From positions 1 to 48,106 of the forward strand of contig NZ_LSJS01000060.1 of assembly GCF_001557325.1 (NCBI RefSeq): a stretch of 48,106 bases of DNA, given 5' to 3'. Shown here in pieces: positions 25,433 through 34,644 of the stretch. A program made the translations under genes and the position numbers. The notes below the pieces were generated by a model that saw nothing but the letters and a program-made list of their open reading frames with translations, ran no database searches and had not been told where the DNA came from. The stretch comes from Erythrobacter donghaensis. Its GTDB lineage: Bacteria; Pseudomonadota; Alphaproteobacteria; Sphingomonadales; Sphingomonadaceae. Each line of letters starts with the position of its first letter. Positions within the stretch are counted from its first letter, which is position 1.

Positions 25433-27706
25433 ATGGCCGAAGACAGCGGCACCCAGAACAAGGGCGGCTTCACCGCGCGCGAAGCGCTGTTCTACCACGA
25501 GACCATCCGCCCGGGGAAACTCGAGATCGTCGCCACCAAGCCGATGACCTCGCAGCGCGACCTCAGCCTTGCCTATTCGCCCGGCGTCGCCGTGCCGGTC
25601 GAGGCCATCGCTGCCGACCCCGCGCTCGCCGCGCGCTACACCGCCAAGGCGAATCTGGTCGCGGTGATCTCGAACGGCACCGCGATCCTCGGGCTGGGCA
25701 ACCTGGGCGCGCTCGCCTCCAAGCCGGTGATGGAAGGCAAGGCGGTGCTGTTCAAGCGCTTCGCCGACGTCGATTCGATCGACATCGAGCTCGCCACCGA
25801 AGACCCCGAAGCCTTCATCAACGCCGTCGCGCTGATGGAGCCGACCTTCGGGGGCATCAACCTCGAGGACATCAAGGCGCCCGAGTGCTTCATCATCGAG
25901 GCGGCGCTGCGCGAGCGCATGAAGATCCCGGTGATGCATGACGACCAGCACGGCACCGCGATCATCACCGCGGCAGGCCTGCTCAACGCCTGTCACATCA
26001 CCGGGCGCGATTTCAAGGACGTCAAGGTCGTCGTCAACGGCGCGGGCGCCGCTGCCATCGCCTGCACCGCGCTGATCAAGGCGATGGGCGTGCGCCACGA
26101 GAACGTCATCATGTGCGACCGCTCCGGCCCGATCACACCGGGTCGCGAGGGCATGGATCAGTGGAAGAGCGCCCACGCCGTCGCCACCACCGCCACCAGC
26201 CTCGAGGAAGCGCTTGCGGGCGCCGACATCTTCCTCGGCCTCTCGGCGGCGGGCGCATTGAAGCCCGATTGGGTCAAGAAGATGGCCGACAGGCCGATCA
26301 TCTTCGCCATGGCCAACCCCGTGCCCGAGATCATGCCCGACGAGGCCAAGGCCGTGCGCCCCGACGCGATCATCGCCACCGGCCGTTCGGACTTCCCGAA
26401 CCAGGTCAACAACGTGCTGGGCTTCCCCTTCATCTTCCGCGGCGCGCTCGACGTGCAGGCGACCACGATCAACGAGGAGATGAAGGTCGCCGCCGCGCAG
26501 GCCATCGCCGAGCTCGCGCGCCAGCAGGTGCCCGAGGAAGTCGCGTCCGCCTATGGCAAGAACCACAAGTTCGGCACCGACTACATCATCCCCGCCCCCT
26601 TCGACCCGCGGCTGATCGAGGTCGTATCCTCGGCGGTCGCCAAGGCGGCGATGGATTCGGGCGTGGCGCGGGCGCGGGTCGAGGATTTCGAGGCCTACCG
26701 CATGCAGCTGCGCAGCCGCCTCAACCCGACCACCTCGGTGCTTTCGGGCGTCTACGAGGTGGCGCGCGCCAATCCCAAGCGCATGGTCTTCGCCGAGGCG
26801 GAAGAGGAAGTGGTGCTGCGCGCCGCGATCCAATTCCGCGATTTCGGATACGGCACGCCGATCCTCGTCGGCCGCACCAAGGCGGTGCTCGACAAGCTCC
26901 ACCAGCTCTCGGTCGGCGATCCGGGCAGCTTCGAGATCCAGAACTCGGCCGACAGCGAACACGTGCCGCAGATGGTCTCCTTCCTCTACAAGCGGCTCCA
27001 GCGGCGCGGCTATACCGAGCGCGACGTGCGGCGCATGGTCAACCAGGACCGCAACATCTTCGCCTCGCTGCTGGTGGCGCTCGGGCATGGCGACGGGATG
27101 ATCACCGGCATGACCCGCACCTTCGCGCAGACCGTGCGCGAGGTGAACCTGGTGCTCGATCCCAAGGTGGGCTGCCTGCCCTTCGGCATCCACATGATGA
27201 TCGGCAAGAACCACACGACCTTCCTCGCCGACACCACCATCAACGAGCGGCCCGATGCCGCCGCGCTCGCCCACATCGCCAAGGAGACCGCCGCGGTCGC
27301 CCGGCGCATGGGGCACGAGCCGCGGGTGGCGTTCCTGTCCTATTCGACCTTCGGCAACCCCTCGGGCCAGTGGCTCGACAATATCCGCGCCGCGGTGGCG
27401 ATCCTCGACCGGGAAGACCCGGGCTTCGAATACGAGGGCGAGATGGCGCCCGACGCGGCATTGAACCCCAGGGTGATGGCGCTCTACCCGTTCAGCCGCC
27501 TCTCCGGCCCGGCCAATGTGCTGATCATGCCGGGGCTGCAATCGGCGAACCTCTCGGCCAAGCTGCTGCGCGAACTGGGGAGCAATGCCACCATCGGCCC
27601 GATGATGATCGGCATGGAAAAGCCGGTACAGATCGTGCCGATGACCGCGAGCGTGCCCGATGTGCTGACGCTGGCGGTGCTGGCGGGCGCGGGGGTCGTG
27701 GGCTGA
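25433..27706 (+). CDS. maeB: NADP-dependent malic enzyme with phosphotransacetylase-like domain
   Basis: Two-domain enzyme of 757 aa. Residues 1 to about 430 are malic enzyme (YSPGVAVPVEAI, MHDDQHGTAIITAAGLLNA, VVVNGAGAAAIAC, ANPVPEIMPDEA), which converts malate to pyruvate and CO2 with reduction of NADP. The rest resembles phosphotransacetylase but in MaeB acts as an acetyl-CoA-sensing regulatory domain. ATG at 25433 with AGGGGA nine bases upstream is preferred to an in-frame TTG at 25400. The aminotransferase gene begins 4 bp after its stop. Confidence 0.96.
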   Translation: MAEDSGTQNKGGFTAREALFYHETIRPGKLEIVATKPMTSQRDLSLAYSPGVAVPVEAIAADPALAARYTAKANLVAVISNGTAILGLGNLGALASKPVMEGKAVLFKRFADVDSIDIELATEDPEAFINAVALMEPTFGGINLEDIKAPECFIIEAALRERMKIPVMHDDQHGTAIITAAGLLNACHITGRDFKDVKVVVNGAGAAAIACTALIKAMGVRHENVIMCDRSGPITPGREGMDQWKSAHAVATTATSLEEALAGADIFLGLSAAGALKPDWVKKMADRPIIFAMANPVPEIMPDEAKAVRPDAIIATGRSDFPNQVNNVLGFPFIFRGALDVQATTINEEMKVAAAQAIAELARQQVPEEVASAYGKNHKFGTDYIIPAPFDPRLIEVVSSAVAKAAMDSGVARARVEDFEAYRMQLRSRLNPTTSVLSGVYEVARANPKRMVFAEAEEEVVLRAAIQFRDFGYGTPILVGRTKAVLDKLHQLSVGDPGSFEIQNSADSEHVPQMVSFLYKRLQRRGYTERDVRRMVNQDRNIFASLLVALGHGDGMITGMTRTFAQTVREVNLVLDPKVGCLPFGIHMMIGKNHTTFLADTTINERPDAAALAHIAKETAAVARRMGHEPRVAFLSYSTFGNPSGQWLDNIRAAVAILDREDPGFEYEGEMAPDAALNPRVMALYPFSRLSGPANVLIMPGLQSANLSAKLLRELGSNATIGPMMIGMEKPVQIVPMTASVPDVLTLAVLAGAGVVG

Positions 27707-27710
27707 CGCC

Positions 27711-28835
27711 GTGATCCCCTGCCAGCGCGACCGTTTCGCGATCCCGCCCGAGGTTCACTACCTCAACTGCGCCTATATGGCACCGCTCAGCCACGCCGTG
27801 ATCGCGGCAATGGACGAAGGCGCGCGCGCCAAGGCGAGCCCGTGGCGCTACCGCCCGGCCGATTTCTTCACGGTCGCCGAGCACTTCCGCGAGCGCGCGG
27901 CGCGGCTGGCGGGGGTTCCTGCCGACTGCATCGCGATCGTGCCCTCGGCGAGCTATGGCCTCGCGGTTGCCGCCGCCAACGTGCCGCTTGCGCGCGGGCA
28001 GGAGGTGGTGACGCTGGCGGACCAGTTCCCCTCCAACGTCTATGTCTGGCAGGACCTCGCCGCGCGCGTGGGCGGACGGGTGCGCGCGGTCGAGCGGCCC
28101 TCGCAGAGCTGCTGGAGCGAGGCCGTGCTCGATGCCATCGGCCCCGACACCGGGATCGTCGCCGTGCCGCACTGCCACTGGGCCGACGGGCGGGTGGTCG
28201 ATCTGGTCGCGGTCGGCGAAAAGGCGCGCCGCTTCGGCGCAGCGCTGGTGCTCGACCTGACGCAGTCGCTGGGCGCGATGCCGCTCGATTTCGCCGCGGT
28301 CGATCCCGACTTCGCGGTCGCGGCCTGCTACAAGTGGCTGATGGGGCCCTATGGCACCGGGATGCTCTACGTCGCCCCGCGCCACCACGAAGGGCGACCG
28401 ATCGAGCACAACTGGATCAACCGCGCGGGCTCGGAGGATTTCGCCCGGCTGGTCGATTACCGCGAGGATTTCCAGCCCGGCGCGCGGCGCTTCGACATGG
28501 GCGAGAAGTCCAACCCCCCGCTGCTGATGGGCGCGAGCGCGGGGCTCGATTTCCTGCTCGAATTCGGCGTCGAGGCGATTGCCGGGGCCCTCGCCGCCAA
28601 GAGCGAAGCCATCGCGGCAAGGGCGGCAGCGCTGGGCATGGAGGCCGCGCCGGTCGGCGTGCGCGCAGCCCATTTCCTGTCGCTCGGCTTCGGCAGCGGC
28701 GTGCCCGGGGGCCTTACCGAGCGCCTGGCGCAGCGCAACGTCCACGTCTCGCTGCGCGGGGCATCGCTGCGCGTCACCCCGCACCTCTACAACGACGAGG
28801 CCGACGCCGAGGCCCTGATCGCCGCGCTCGGCTGA
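27711..28835 (+). CDS. Class V aminotransferase-fold PLP enzyme
   Basis: PLP-dependent protein of 374 aa related to cysteine desulfurases and kynureninases. The PLP aspartate is D182 in LVLDLTQS and the Schiff-base lysine is K208 in ACYKWLMGPYGTG. The desulfurase active-site cysteine loop is not evident, and the layout is closer to the isopenicillin-epimerase-like group, whose substrates are mostly unknown. A GTG at 27711, 4 bp after the maeB stop, is the start, so it is probably cotranscribed with maeB. No pathway partners are adjacent. Confidence 0.85.
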   Translation: MIPCQRDRFAIPPEVHYLNCAYMAPLSHAVIAAMDEGARAKASPWRYRPADFFTVAEHFRERAARLAGVPADCIAIVPSASYGLAVAAANVPLARGQEVVTLADQFPSNVYVWQDLAARVGGRVRAVERPSQSCWSEAVLDAIGPDTGIVAVPHCHWADGRVVDLVAVGEKARRFGAALVLDLTQSLGAMPLDFAAVDPDFAVAACYKWLMGPYGTGMLYVAPRHHEGRPIEHNWINRAGSEDFARLVDYREDFQPGARRFDMGEKSNPPLLMGASAGLDFLLEFGVEAIAGALAAKSEAIAARAAALGMEAAPVGVRAAHFLSLGFGSGVPGGLTERLAQRNVHVSLRGASLRVTPHLYNDEADAEALIAALG

Positions 28836-28850
28836 GCCGCGCCCTGAGCC

Positions 28851-29351
28851 TCAGGCCTCGGCCGCCGCGGGGTTCACCTCGCCCGAGGCAATCGCGGTCA
28901 TCTTCCGGTCGCCGCCCCGGGTGTCCTCGAGGCACTGCGCGAGCACGCCCGCGTCCTCCTCCAGCCCGAGCTTGCGGGCGAAGGCCGCCAGCGTGCCGTA
29001 GCCCGAGATGCCGTAATGGGTCATGCGCTGGTACTGCGCGATGATCGAGGCATCGCGCACGTCCTCGTCCGAGAAGTCCGCCTCCACGCCGTGCGCGCGG
29101 GCCTCGGCGACGAGGCCTTCCATGCCCCGGCAATGCTCACCGCGCGGGTTGGCGTCGTGCCCCTCGATCAGGCGCTTGATCTGCTCCAAGCCCTGCTCGA
29201 TGCCCTCCGCACCCGCGCCGAGCGCGCTGCGCAAGTGGGCCGAATGCGCTGCCTCGCGCAGTTCCTGGGTCGCCTTCAATGCCTGCCGGTTGGCGCTGTA
29301 GAGGTCCTGAAGCTGGTCGACATAGAGGTCCTTCAGGGTGCTGATGGTCAT
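28851..29351 (-). CDS. DUF892 ferritin-like protein (YciE/YciF family)
   Basis: Protein of 166 aa made of long helices and starting TISTLKDLYVDQLQDLYSANRQ, the hallmark of the DUF892 family. The structurally known member YciF folds as a ferritin-like four-helix bundle dimer with a dimetal site. The family is commonly stress-induced. Carboxylate and histidine ligands (E near 57, H near 137) are plausible here. The start at 29351 has AAGGAAGG upstream; an earlier in-frame start has no support. It lies 129 bp downstream of the GH43 gene, so likely has its own promoter. Confidence 0.88.
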   Translation of the reverse strand: MTISTLKDLYVDQLQDLYSANRQALKATQELREAAHSAHLRSALGAGAEGIEQGLEQIKRLIEGHDANPRGEHCRGMEGLVAEARAHGVEADFSDEDVRDASIIAQYQRMTHYGISGYGTLAAFARKLGLEEDAGVLAQCLEDTRGGDRKMTAIASGEVNPAAAEA

Positions 29352-29480
29352 GGGTCTGGCCTTCCTTTGACAGGTTGCGTGGCGCACACCCTGTCCGCCC
29401 GGGCACTGCCCGACCCTGTCATGGGTGAGCACCGCGGCGCCGGATCCGACGAGGCGCGGGGCCCTTGCGGCGAGGCGAGG

Positions 29481-30494
29481 CTAATCGCGCGGGGCGAACA
29501 CCGGCCAGCCATCGCGCCACACCAGCGGCGCGGTGAGCATGATGCGGCGGGTGTTGACCTCGTCCTCGGGGCGGGTGCGCGGGCGGGCCGCATCGACCGC
29601 GTGGTAGAGGATCAAGGTCTCGCCCGCGTCCGTCTCGATCACCGCGTTGTGCCCTGGCGCGATCCACCCGGGCGAGGCTGCGAGGATCACGCCGCCGTTT
29701 GCCGGATGGACCTCGAACGGTCCCATCGCCGAGCGCGAGCGGGCCACCATCACCGCGTAATGCGCCTTGGGCCCGCAACAATTGTCGCCCGAGAAGAACA
29801 GGTAGTACCAGCCCTCGCGATAGGTGACCCACGCCCCTTCGATGAGGCGGCGGTAGTTGGCGGGATCGTCGGTCGGCACGGGCGCGACGAGGTCGATTGC
29901 CGCGCTGCCGGGGGCGAAGGCGAGACCGTCGGGCGTCATCTCCTGCACCTTGACCGGCCCGAAGCCCGAGCCCCAGTAGAGAAGGCGCTTGCCCGTCGCC
30001 GGGTCCTCGAACAGCATCGGATCGATGTTGACGAAACCTGGGCCGCACAGCAGCGGCTGGCCGGTGTCGGTGAAAGGCCCTTCGGGGCTGTCAGAGGTGG
30101 CGACCGCGAGGCACAGGCCCCGCGCCGGGTCATCGAGCGCCGCGTCGGGCTTGGCCGAATAGTAGAGCAGGTAGCGCCCCTCGACCTTCGCGACATGCGG
30201 TGCCCAGAAGTCCTGCGTCCGGCTCGCCCAGACGGGCTTCACGGGGAGCGCATTGCCGAGGTGCTGCCATGCGCGCAGATCGGGCGAGCGGGCGATCTGG
30301 ATGTTGACCTGCCGGCCTTGGGCCGAGGCTTGCGTGGCATAGGCATAGAAGGTGCCGTCATCGGCACGCAGCACGGCGGGATCGGGGAAGTCGGCGTCGA
30401 TGGCAATGTGGGGGCCGCTCGGCGCGCTTGCGGGCGTCACGCTCGCGCATCCTGCCAGCACCAAGGGAGCAAGGGTGAGCTGGAACCGGATCAT
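29481..30494 (-). CDS. GH43 family glycoside hydrolase lipoprotein
   Basis: Exported lipoprotein of 337 aa with the lipobox LAGC at C16. The five-bladed propeller GH43 catalytic triad is visible: base D38 in FPDPAV, pKa-modulating D158 in NIDPM, acid E219 in LIEGAW. GH43 enzymes are mainly arabinofuranosidases, arabinanases or xylosidases, so a plant- or algal-polysaccharide substrate is likely but unproven. An AT-rich region with short palindromes at 30531-30550 lies just upstream. No TonB receptor, transporter or further hydrolase is adjacent. Confidence 0.88.
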   Translation of the reverse strand: MIRFQLTLAPLVLAGCASVTPASAPSGPHIAIDADFPDPAVLRADDGTFYAYATQASAQGRQVNIQIARSPDLRAWQHLGNALPVKPVWASRTQDFWAPHVAKVEGRYLLYYSAKPDAALDDPARGLCLAVATSDSPEGPFTDTGQPLLCGPGFVNIDPMLFEDPATGKRLLYWGSGFGPVKVQEMTPDGLAFAPGSAAIDLVAPVPTDDPANYRRLIEGAWVTYREGWYYLFFSGDNCCGPKAHYAVMVARSRSAMGPFEVHPANGGVILAASPGWIAPGHNAVIETDAGETLILYHAVDAARPRTRPEDEVNTRRIMLTAPLVWRDGWPVFAPRD

Positions 30495-30530
30495 GACGGG
30501 CCTCCGCGCACATAGCGGCGCTGTCAGACT

Positions 30531-30550
30531 TCATTTATATGATTTAATCA
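30531..30550. promoter_or_regulatory. AT-rich palindromes upstream of the GH43 gene
   Basis: Two overlapping palindromes, TCAT-TTAT-ATGA (30531-30542) and TGATT-T-AATCA (30540-30550), in an AT-rich patch 36-56 bp before the GH43 start codon. The spacing and base content fit an operator or promoter of a sugar-regulated gene. No regulator gene is nearby. Confidence 0.35.
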
Positions 30551-30579
30551 CGCTGGCAAGGAGCCCGCGCCAAACCGCC

Positions 30580-31281
30580 TCACCGCCGCCGGAACCGGAA
30601 ATACCACACCTCGTGCCCGTACACCGTGCGCGCCTTGTGTTCGTAGCGGGTCTCGGGCCAGCCGGAGGGGCGGACCTGCCAGTCTTGCGGCTTCTCCACC
30701 ACCCACTCGAACAGGTCGGTGTGACGCTGCATGACCATCAGCGCGTGGCGCAGGTAGACCGCGTGGTCGGTGCCGAAGCGGAACTCTCCGCCGGGCTTGA
30801 GCTTCTCGGCGAACAATCGCACCGGGCCGTCGTTCATCATCCGGCGCTTGGCGTGGCGCGCCTTGGGCCAGGGATCGGGGTGGAGCAGGTAGAGCATCGT
30901 CAGCGCGCCATCGGGCACGCGCTGGAGCACCTCCAATGCATCGCCATGATGCAGGCGGATATTTGCGAGGCGCTGATCGGCCACATGGGTCAGCGCCTGC
31001 GCGACGCCGTTGACGAAGGGCTCGGCGCCGATGAAGCCGTGATCGGGGAGCAGGTCAGCACGATAGGCGAGATGCTCGCCGCCGCCGAAGCCGATCTCGA
31101 AATGCAGCGGGCGCGCATCGCCGAACAGCCCCTCGCTGGTCACCGGCCCCTCGGCAGGCACGGCGATCTGCGGCAGGAGGTTGTCGACCAAGCCCTGCTG
31201 ATAGGTGCGCAGCTTCTTGCCGACCGAACGGCCATAGAGCCGCGCTATGGTGGTCGGATCGCCTTCCTTGAATGCCGTCAT
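30580..31281 (-). CDS. trmB: tRNA (guanine-N7-)-methyltransferase
   Basis: SAM-dependent enzyme forming m7G46 in tRNA variable loops, 233 aa from the preferred start. The SAM-binding motif is FEIGFGGGEH, and the family substrate motif YLLHPDPWPKARHAKRR is complete, as is FGTDHAVY. The start MTAFKEGDPTTI at 31281 matches the usual N-terminus; ATG at 31311 would add ten residues. It lies 176 bp downstream of ctrA, separated by the structured element at 31352-31448, and 85 bp upstream of the GH43 gene. Confidence 0.94.
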   Translation of the reverse strand: MTAFKEGDPTTIARLYGRSVGKKLRTYQQGLVDNLLPQIAVPAEGPVTSEGLFGDARPLHFEIGFGGGEHLAYRADLLPDHGFIGAEPFVNGVAQALTHVADQRLANIRLHHGDALEVLQRVPDGALTMLYLLHPDPWPKARHAKRRMMNDGPVRLFAEKLKPGGEFRFGTDHAVYLRHALMVMQRHTDLFEWVVEKPQDWQVRPSGWPETRYEHKARTVYGHEVWYFRFRRR

Positions 31282-31351
31282 GGGGCGCCCATAGAAAAAC
31301 GCCCGGGGCATGACCACCCCGAGCGTCCACTTTCACTTCAGTGCGGCGACC

Positions 31352-31448
31352 CGGCCCAAAGGGCCGCGAGCGCACGGCGCGAGCCGCAGGCGCTCGATCC
31401 CACAGGGATCGAAACCGCGCCGAGGACGAGGGCGCGGAGGCGCCCTCG
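31352..31448 (-). repeat. CTCC-loop structured element, copy A (3' of ctrA)
   Basis: Read on the ctrA strand, 9 nt after the ctrA stop: a 9-bp hairpin CGAGGGCGC-CTCC-GCGCCCTCG, then GTCCTCGGCGC, then a second hairpin TCGATCCC/GGGATCGA (31394-31412), and finally CGGCCC/GGGCCG (31352-31366). It aligns with the element 3' of ppa; the first stem differs in sequence but remains fully complementary and the loop is the same. Confidence 0.65.
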
Positions 31449-31457
31449 AAAAGCCAA

Positions 31458-32153
31458 TTACGCCGCTTCGACCTCGGTCTCGCTGTCGCGAAGCACGTAG
31501 CCGCGGCCCCAGACGGTCTCGATGTAGTTGTCACCGCCGCAGGCCAGCGAGAGCTTCTTGCGCAGCTTGCAGATGAACACGTCGATGATCTTGAGCTCGG
31601 GCTCGTCCATCCCGCCATAGAGGTGGTTGAGGAACATTTCCTTGGTCAGCGTGGTGCCCTTGCGGAGCGAGAGCAGCTCGAGCATCGCATATTCCTTGCC
31701 GGTGAGGTGCACGCGGGCACCATCGACCTCGACCGTCTTGGCGTCGAGATTCACGGCGAGCTTGCCGGTACGGATCACCGACTGCGAGTGGCCCTTGCTC
31801 CGGCGCACCACGGCATAGATGCGGGCGACCAGTTCCTCGCGGTGGAACGGCTTGGTGACGTAATCGTCGGCCCCGAAGCCGAAGCTGCGGATCTTCGAAT
31901 CCATCTCGCTGATGCCGGACAGAATCAGCACCGGGGTCTGCACCTTGGCGACGCGCAGCTTCTTGAGCACGTCGTAGCCATGCATGTCGGGGAGGTTCAG
32001 GTCGAGCAGGATGATGTCGTAATCATACAGCTTGCCGAGGTCCAAACCCTCTTCGCCGAGGTCGGTCGAATAGACATTGAAGCCTTCGGTCGTGAGCATC
32101 AGCTCGATCGCCTTGGCGGTGGTCGGTTCGTCTTCGATGAGCAGAACGCGCAT
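31458..32153 (-). CDS. ctrA: Cell-cycle response regulator CtrA
   Basis: OmpR/PhoB-type response regulator of 231 aa, the master cell-cycle and motility regulator of alphaproteobacteria. The receiver domain has the acidic pocket IEDE, phospho-acceptor D51 and the switch lysine in VTKPFHRE. The C-terminal winged helix (about 125-225) carries the CtrA-specific recognition sequence [13 protein letters not shown]. The end EVEAA leaves the AA motif needed for ClpXP degradation in Caulobacter. A CtrA-like box lies 85 bp upstream (32238-32252). A structured element begins 9 nt after its stop codon. Confidence 0.97.
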   Translation of the reverse strand: MRVLLIEDEPTTAKAIELMLTTEGFNVYSTDLGEEGLDLGKLYDYDIILLDLNLPDMHGYDVLKKLRVAKVQTPVLILSGISEMDSKIRSFGFGADDYVTKPFHREELVARIYAVVRRSKGHSQSVIRTGKLAVNLDAKTVEVDGARVHLTGKEYAMLELLSLRKGTTLTKEMFLNHLYGGMDEPELKIIDVFICKLRKKLSLACGGDNYIETVWGRGYVLRDSETEVEAA

Positions 32154-32237
32154 TGCTGTACCCCTGTCTTACCCCTGGTAACCCCCGCTTAGGAGAGGTT
32201 GTCGCCTGTTAACCACGCCACTTCTCACCAAAAAAGG

Positions 32238-32252
32238 TTAATAAGAAGTTTA
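32238..32252 (-). promoter_or_regulatory. CtrA-box-like site upstream of ctrA
   Basis: TTAATAAGAAGTTTA on the plus strand matches the CtrA consensus TTAA-N7-TTAA at seven of eight positions with correct spacing. Another TTAAC half-site occurs at 32209-32213. CtrA autoregulates its gene in Caulobacter, so this may be the autoregulatory site. Confidence 0.45.
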
Positions 32253-32356
32253 GAGCGTTAACTTTTTGGAGTGAGTCTTTCGAGTCACACCCCGGATGGG
32301 TGGAAATCCAAGAGAGGCTAGGGGTTTAGGAATGGCGCGTCGCCTGAGGGAAAGTC

Positions 32357-33853
32357 CTAAGAGGCCCCTGCCAGCTTCTTCGCACGCCGCCGTTCCGCGC
32401 TGGAGCCGAGACCGATCGCCTCGCGGTATTTGGCCACGGTGCGCCGCGCTAGGTCGAAGCCTTCCTTCTGGAGCATTTCGGCCAATTGCTGGTCGGAGAG
32501 GATGTTCTTCGCGGTCTCGGCGTCGATCAGTGCCTTGATCCTGGCCTTGATCGCGGCAGAGGATGCGCCCTCGCCATCCGCCGAACCGACGCCGCTGGTG
32601 AAGAAGTATTTGAGCTCGAAGGTTCCCCGCTCGCACCACAGGTATTTGTTGGAGGTCACCCGGGACACCGTGCTCTCGTGCATGCCGATCTGCTCGGCCA
32701 CCTCGCGCAAGGTGAGCGGGCGCAGTTCGGATACGCCGCGGCGGAAGAAGCCGTCCTGCTGCTTGACAATCTCGGCGGCGGTCTTGAGGATCGTCTTCTG
32801 GCGCTGGTCCAATGCGCGGATCAGCCAGTGCGCGTCGGCCAGCTTCTCCTTGAGCCAGCCTTGCGATTCCTTGTTGGTCGCCCCCCGGTTGAGTTCCAGA
32901 TAATAGCTGCGGTTGACGATCAGCTTGGGCAGCGTCTCCTCGTTGATCGCGATGTCCCAGCCGCCGGCCGCATTGGCGGTGAGGAGGATGTCGGGGACCA
33001 CGGTGCCGGTCTCGGCGGGCGCGAAGGCGAGGCCGGGGCGCGGGTTGTAGCTGCGCAGCTCGCGCAGCATGTCGGCGAAATCCTCGTCGTCGACGCGGCA
33101 CAGGCGCTTCAATCTTTCGACCTCGCCGCGCGCCACGAGGTCGAGATTGTCGATCAGCGCCTTCATGCAGGGGTCGTAACGGTCAGCCTCGCGCGCCTGG
33201 ATCGCGATGCATTCGGCGAGGTTGCGCGCGCCGACGCCCGAGGGGTCGAGCGACTGCACCAGCCGCAACCCCGCCTTGGCCTCGAAGATGTCGACCCCGA
33301 GATCGTCGGCGACTTCCTCGAGCGGCACGGTGAGATAGCCAGCCTCGTCGAGGAGGCCGATGATGTGGCGCGCGATGAAGGCCGTCTGCGGGTCGCTCGC
33401 AAGCGCGCCGATCTGGCCTTCGAGATGCTCGGCCAGCGTCACCTCTGCGGCGCGCAGCTGCTCCCAGTCGGGCATGTCGTCGAAGTCGCCCCCGGAGCCG
33501 CTAGCCGCGCCCCACTCCGCGTCGCGCATGCTCGGCCCCGCGCCGTCCCCGGTGTCGAAATCGCGGTCGACCGCGCCCAGATCGAGCGGGGCATCGCCCT
33601 CGCCCCCGCCCGCGAGCATCAGCTGATCGGCGGTCGCCTCCTCACCCGCGGGCGCGGCGATCTCGATCCTTTCGGGTTCGCCGGGATCGGAAGGCCCGCC
33701 GGTGTCGAGCAGCGGATTGGCCTCGAGCGCCTCGGCGATGAAGGTCTCGATCTCGAGGTTGGAGGCCGCCAGCAGCTTGATCGCCTGCTGCAATTGCGGC
33801 GTCATCACCAGCGATTGCGTCTGCCGGATATCGAGGCGGGGGCCCAATGCCAT
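32357..33853 (-). CDS. rpoN: RNA polymerase sigma-54 factor
   Basis: Sigma-54 of 498 aa directing RNA polymerase to -24/-12 promoters in cooperation with enhancer-binding ATPases. The N-terminal activator region is glutamine- and leucine-rich (MTPQLQQAIKLL), an acidic linker follows, then the core-binding domain, an HTH and the RpoN box ARRTVAKYRE at 469-478. It starts 11 bp after lptB, the widespread lptB-rpoN linkage. A consensus target promoter for it lies at 1871-1886 in this window. Confidence 0.97.
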   Translation of the reverse strand: MALGPRLDIRQTQSLVMTPQLQQAIKLLAASNLEIETFIAEALEANPLLDTGGPSDPGEPERIEIAAPAGEEATADQLMLAGGGEGDAPLDLGAVDRDFDTGDGAGPSMRDAEWGAASGSGGDFDDMPDWEQLRAAEVTLAEHLEGQIGALASDPQTAFIARHIIGLLDEAGYLTVPLEEVADDLGVDIFEAKAGLRLVQSLDPSGVGARNLAECIAIQAREADRYDPCMKALIDNLDLVARGEVERLKRLCRVDDEDFADMLRELRSYNPRPGLAFAPAETGTVVPDILLTANAAGGWDIAINEETLPKLIVNRSYYLELNRGATNKESQGWLKEKLADAHWLIRALDQRQKTILKTAAEIVKQQDGFFRRGVSELRPLTLREVAEQIGMHESTVSRVTSNKYLWCERGTFELKYFFTSGVGSADGEGASSAAIKARIKALIDAETAKNILSDQQLAEMLQKEGFDLARRTVAKYREAIGLGSSAERRRAKKLAGAS

Positions 33854-33864
33854 GCCTTGTTCCG

Positions 33865-34644
33865 CTACAGCGTGAAGCTCTCGCCGAGATAGAGCCGCCG
33901 CACGTTCTCGTCGGCGACCAGTTCCTGCGGGGATCCGGCGAACAGCACCTGCCCGCCATAGATGATGCAGGCGCGGTCGACGATGTCGAGCGTCTCGCGC
34001 ACGTTGTGATCGGTGATCAGCACCCCGATGCCGCGCTGCTTCAGGTCCTTCACCAGATCGCGGATGTCGCTGATCGAGAGCGGGTCGATCCCTGCGAAGG
34101 GCTCGTCGAGCAGCATGATCGAGGGCTTGGCGGCAAGCGCGCGGGCGATCTCGCAGCGGCGGCGTTCACCGCCGGAGAGCGCCATGGCGGGCGACTCGCG
34201 CAGCCGCGTGAGGCCGAATTCTTCGAGCAGGCGTTCCAGTTCGCTCGCCCGCGTCGCCTTGTCGGGCTCGACCAGTTCGAGCACGCAGGCGATGTTCTGC
34301 TCCACGGTCATGCCGCGGAAAATGCTGGTTTCCTGCGGCAGGTAGCCGAGGCCGAGGATCGCGCGGCGGTACATCGGCAGATTGGTGACATCCTCGCCGT
34401 CCATCAGGATGCGGCCCGAATCCGGCTTCACCAGCCCCATGATCGAATAGAAGCAGGTGGTCTTGCCCGCCCCGTTGGGGCCCAGCAGCCCGAGGACCTC
34501 ACCCTTGGCGACGCTGAGCGAGATATCGGTGAGAACGCTGCGCTTGTCATAGCTCTTGGCGATCGAGATGACCTCGAGCCCGCTCCCGAGCGGCTGGACG
34601 GGTTCGGCCTCGCGCGAGGCGTCGGAGAGGGTCGTCGTGCTCAT
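33865..34644 (-). CDS. lptB: LPS export ABC transporter ATP-binding protein LptB
   Basis: Cytoplasmic ATPase of 259 aa that powers LPS extraction from the inner membrane with LptFG. Walker A GPNGAGKT (55-62), signature LSGGE (155-159), Walker B LLDE (177-180) and the ITDHN switch histidine are intact. The start at 34644 (MSTTTLSDAS) was chosen over a long upstream extension because homologs start about 20 residues before the ABC core. The lptC and lptA genes that often precede lptB are not here; the upstream region is a divergent intergenic of 253 bp. Confidence 0.95.
   Translation of the reverse strand: MSTTTLSDASREAEPVQPLGSGLEVISIAKSYDKRSVLTDISLSVAKGEVLGLLGPNGAGKTTCFYSIMGLVKPDSGRILMDGEDVTNLPMYRRAILGLGYLPQETSIFRGMTVEQNIACVLELVEPDKATRASELERLLEEFGLTRLRESPAMALSGGERRRCEIARALAAKPSIMLLDEPFAGIDPLSISDIRDLVKDLKQRGIGVLITDHNVRETLDIVDRACIIYGGQVLFAGSPQELVADENVRRLYLGESFTL

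Noticed and set aside
32270..32300. Hairpin GTGACTC-GAAA-GACTCAC as an rpoN terminator
   Set aside because: The stem has an internal mismatch and is followed by A-rich rather than T-rich sequence on the gene strand.
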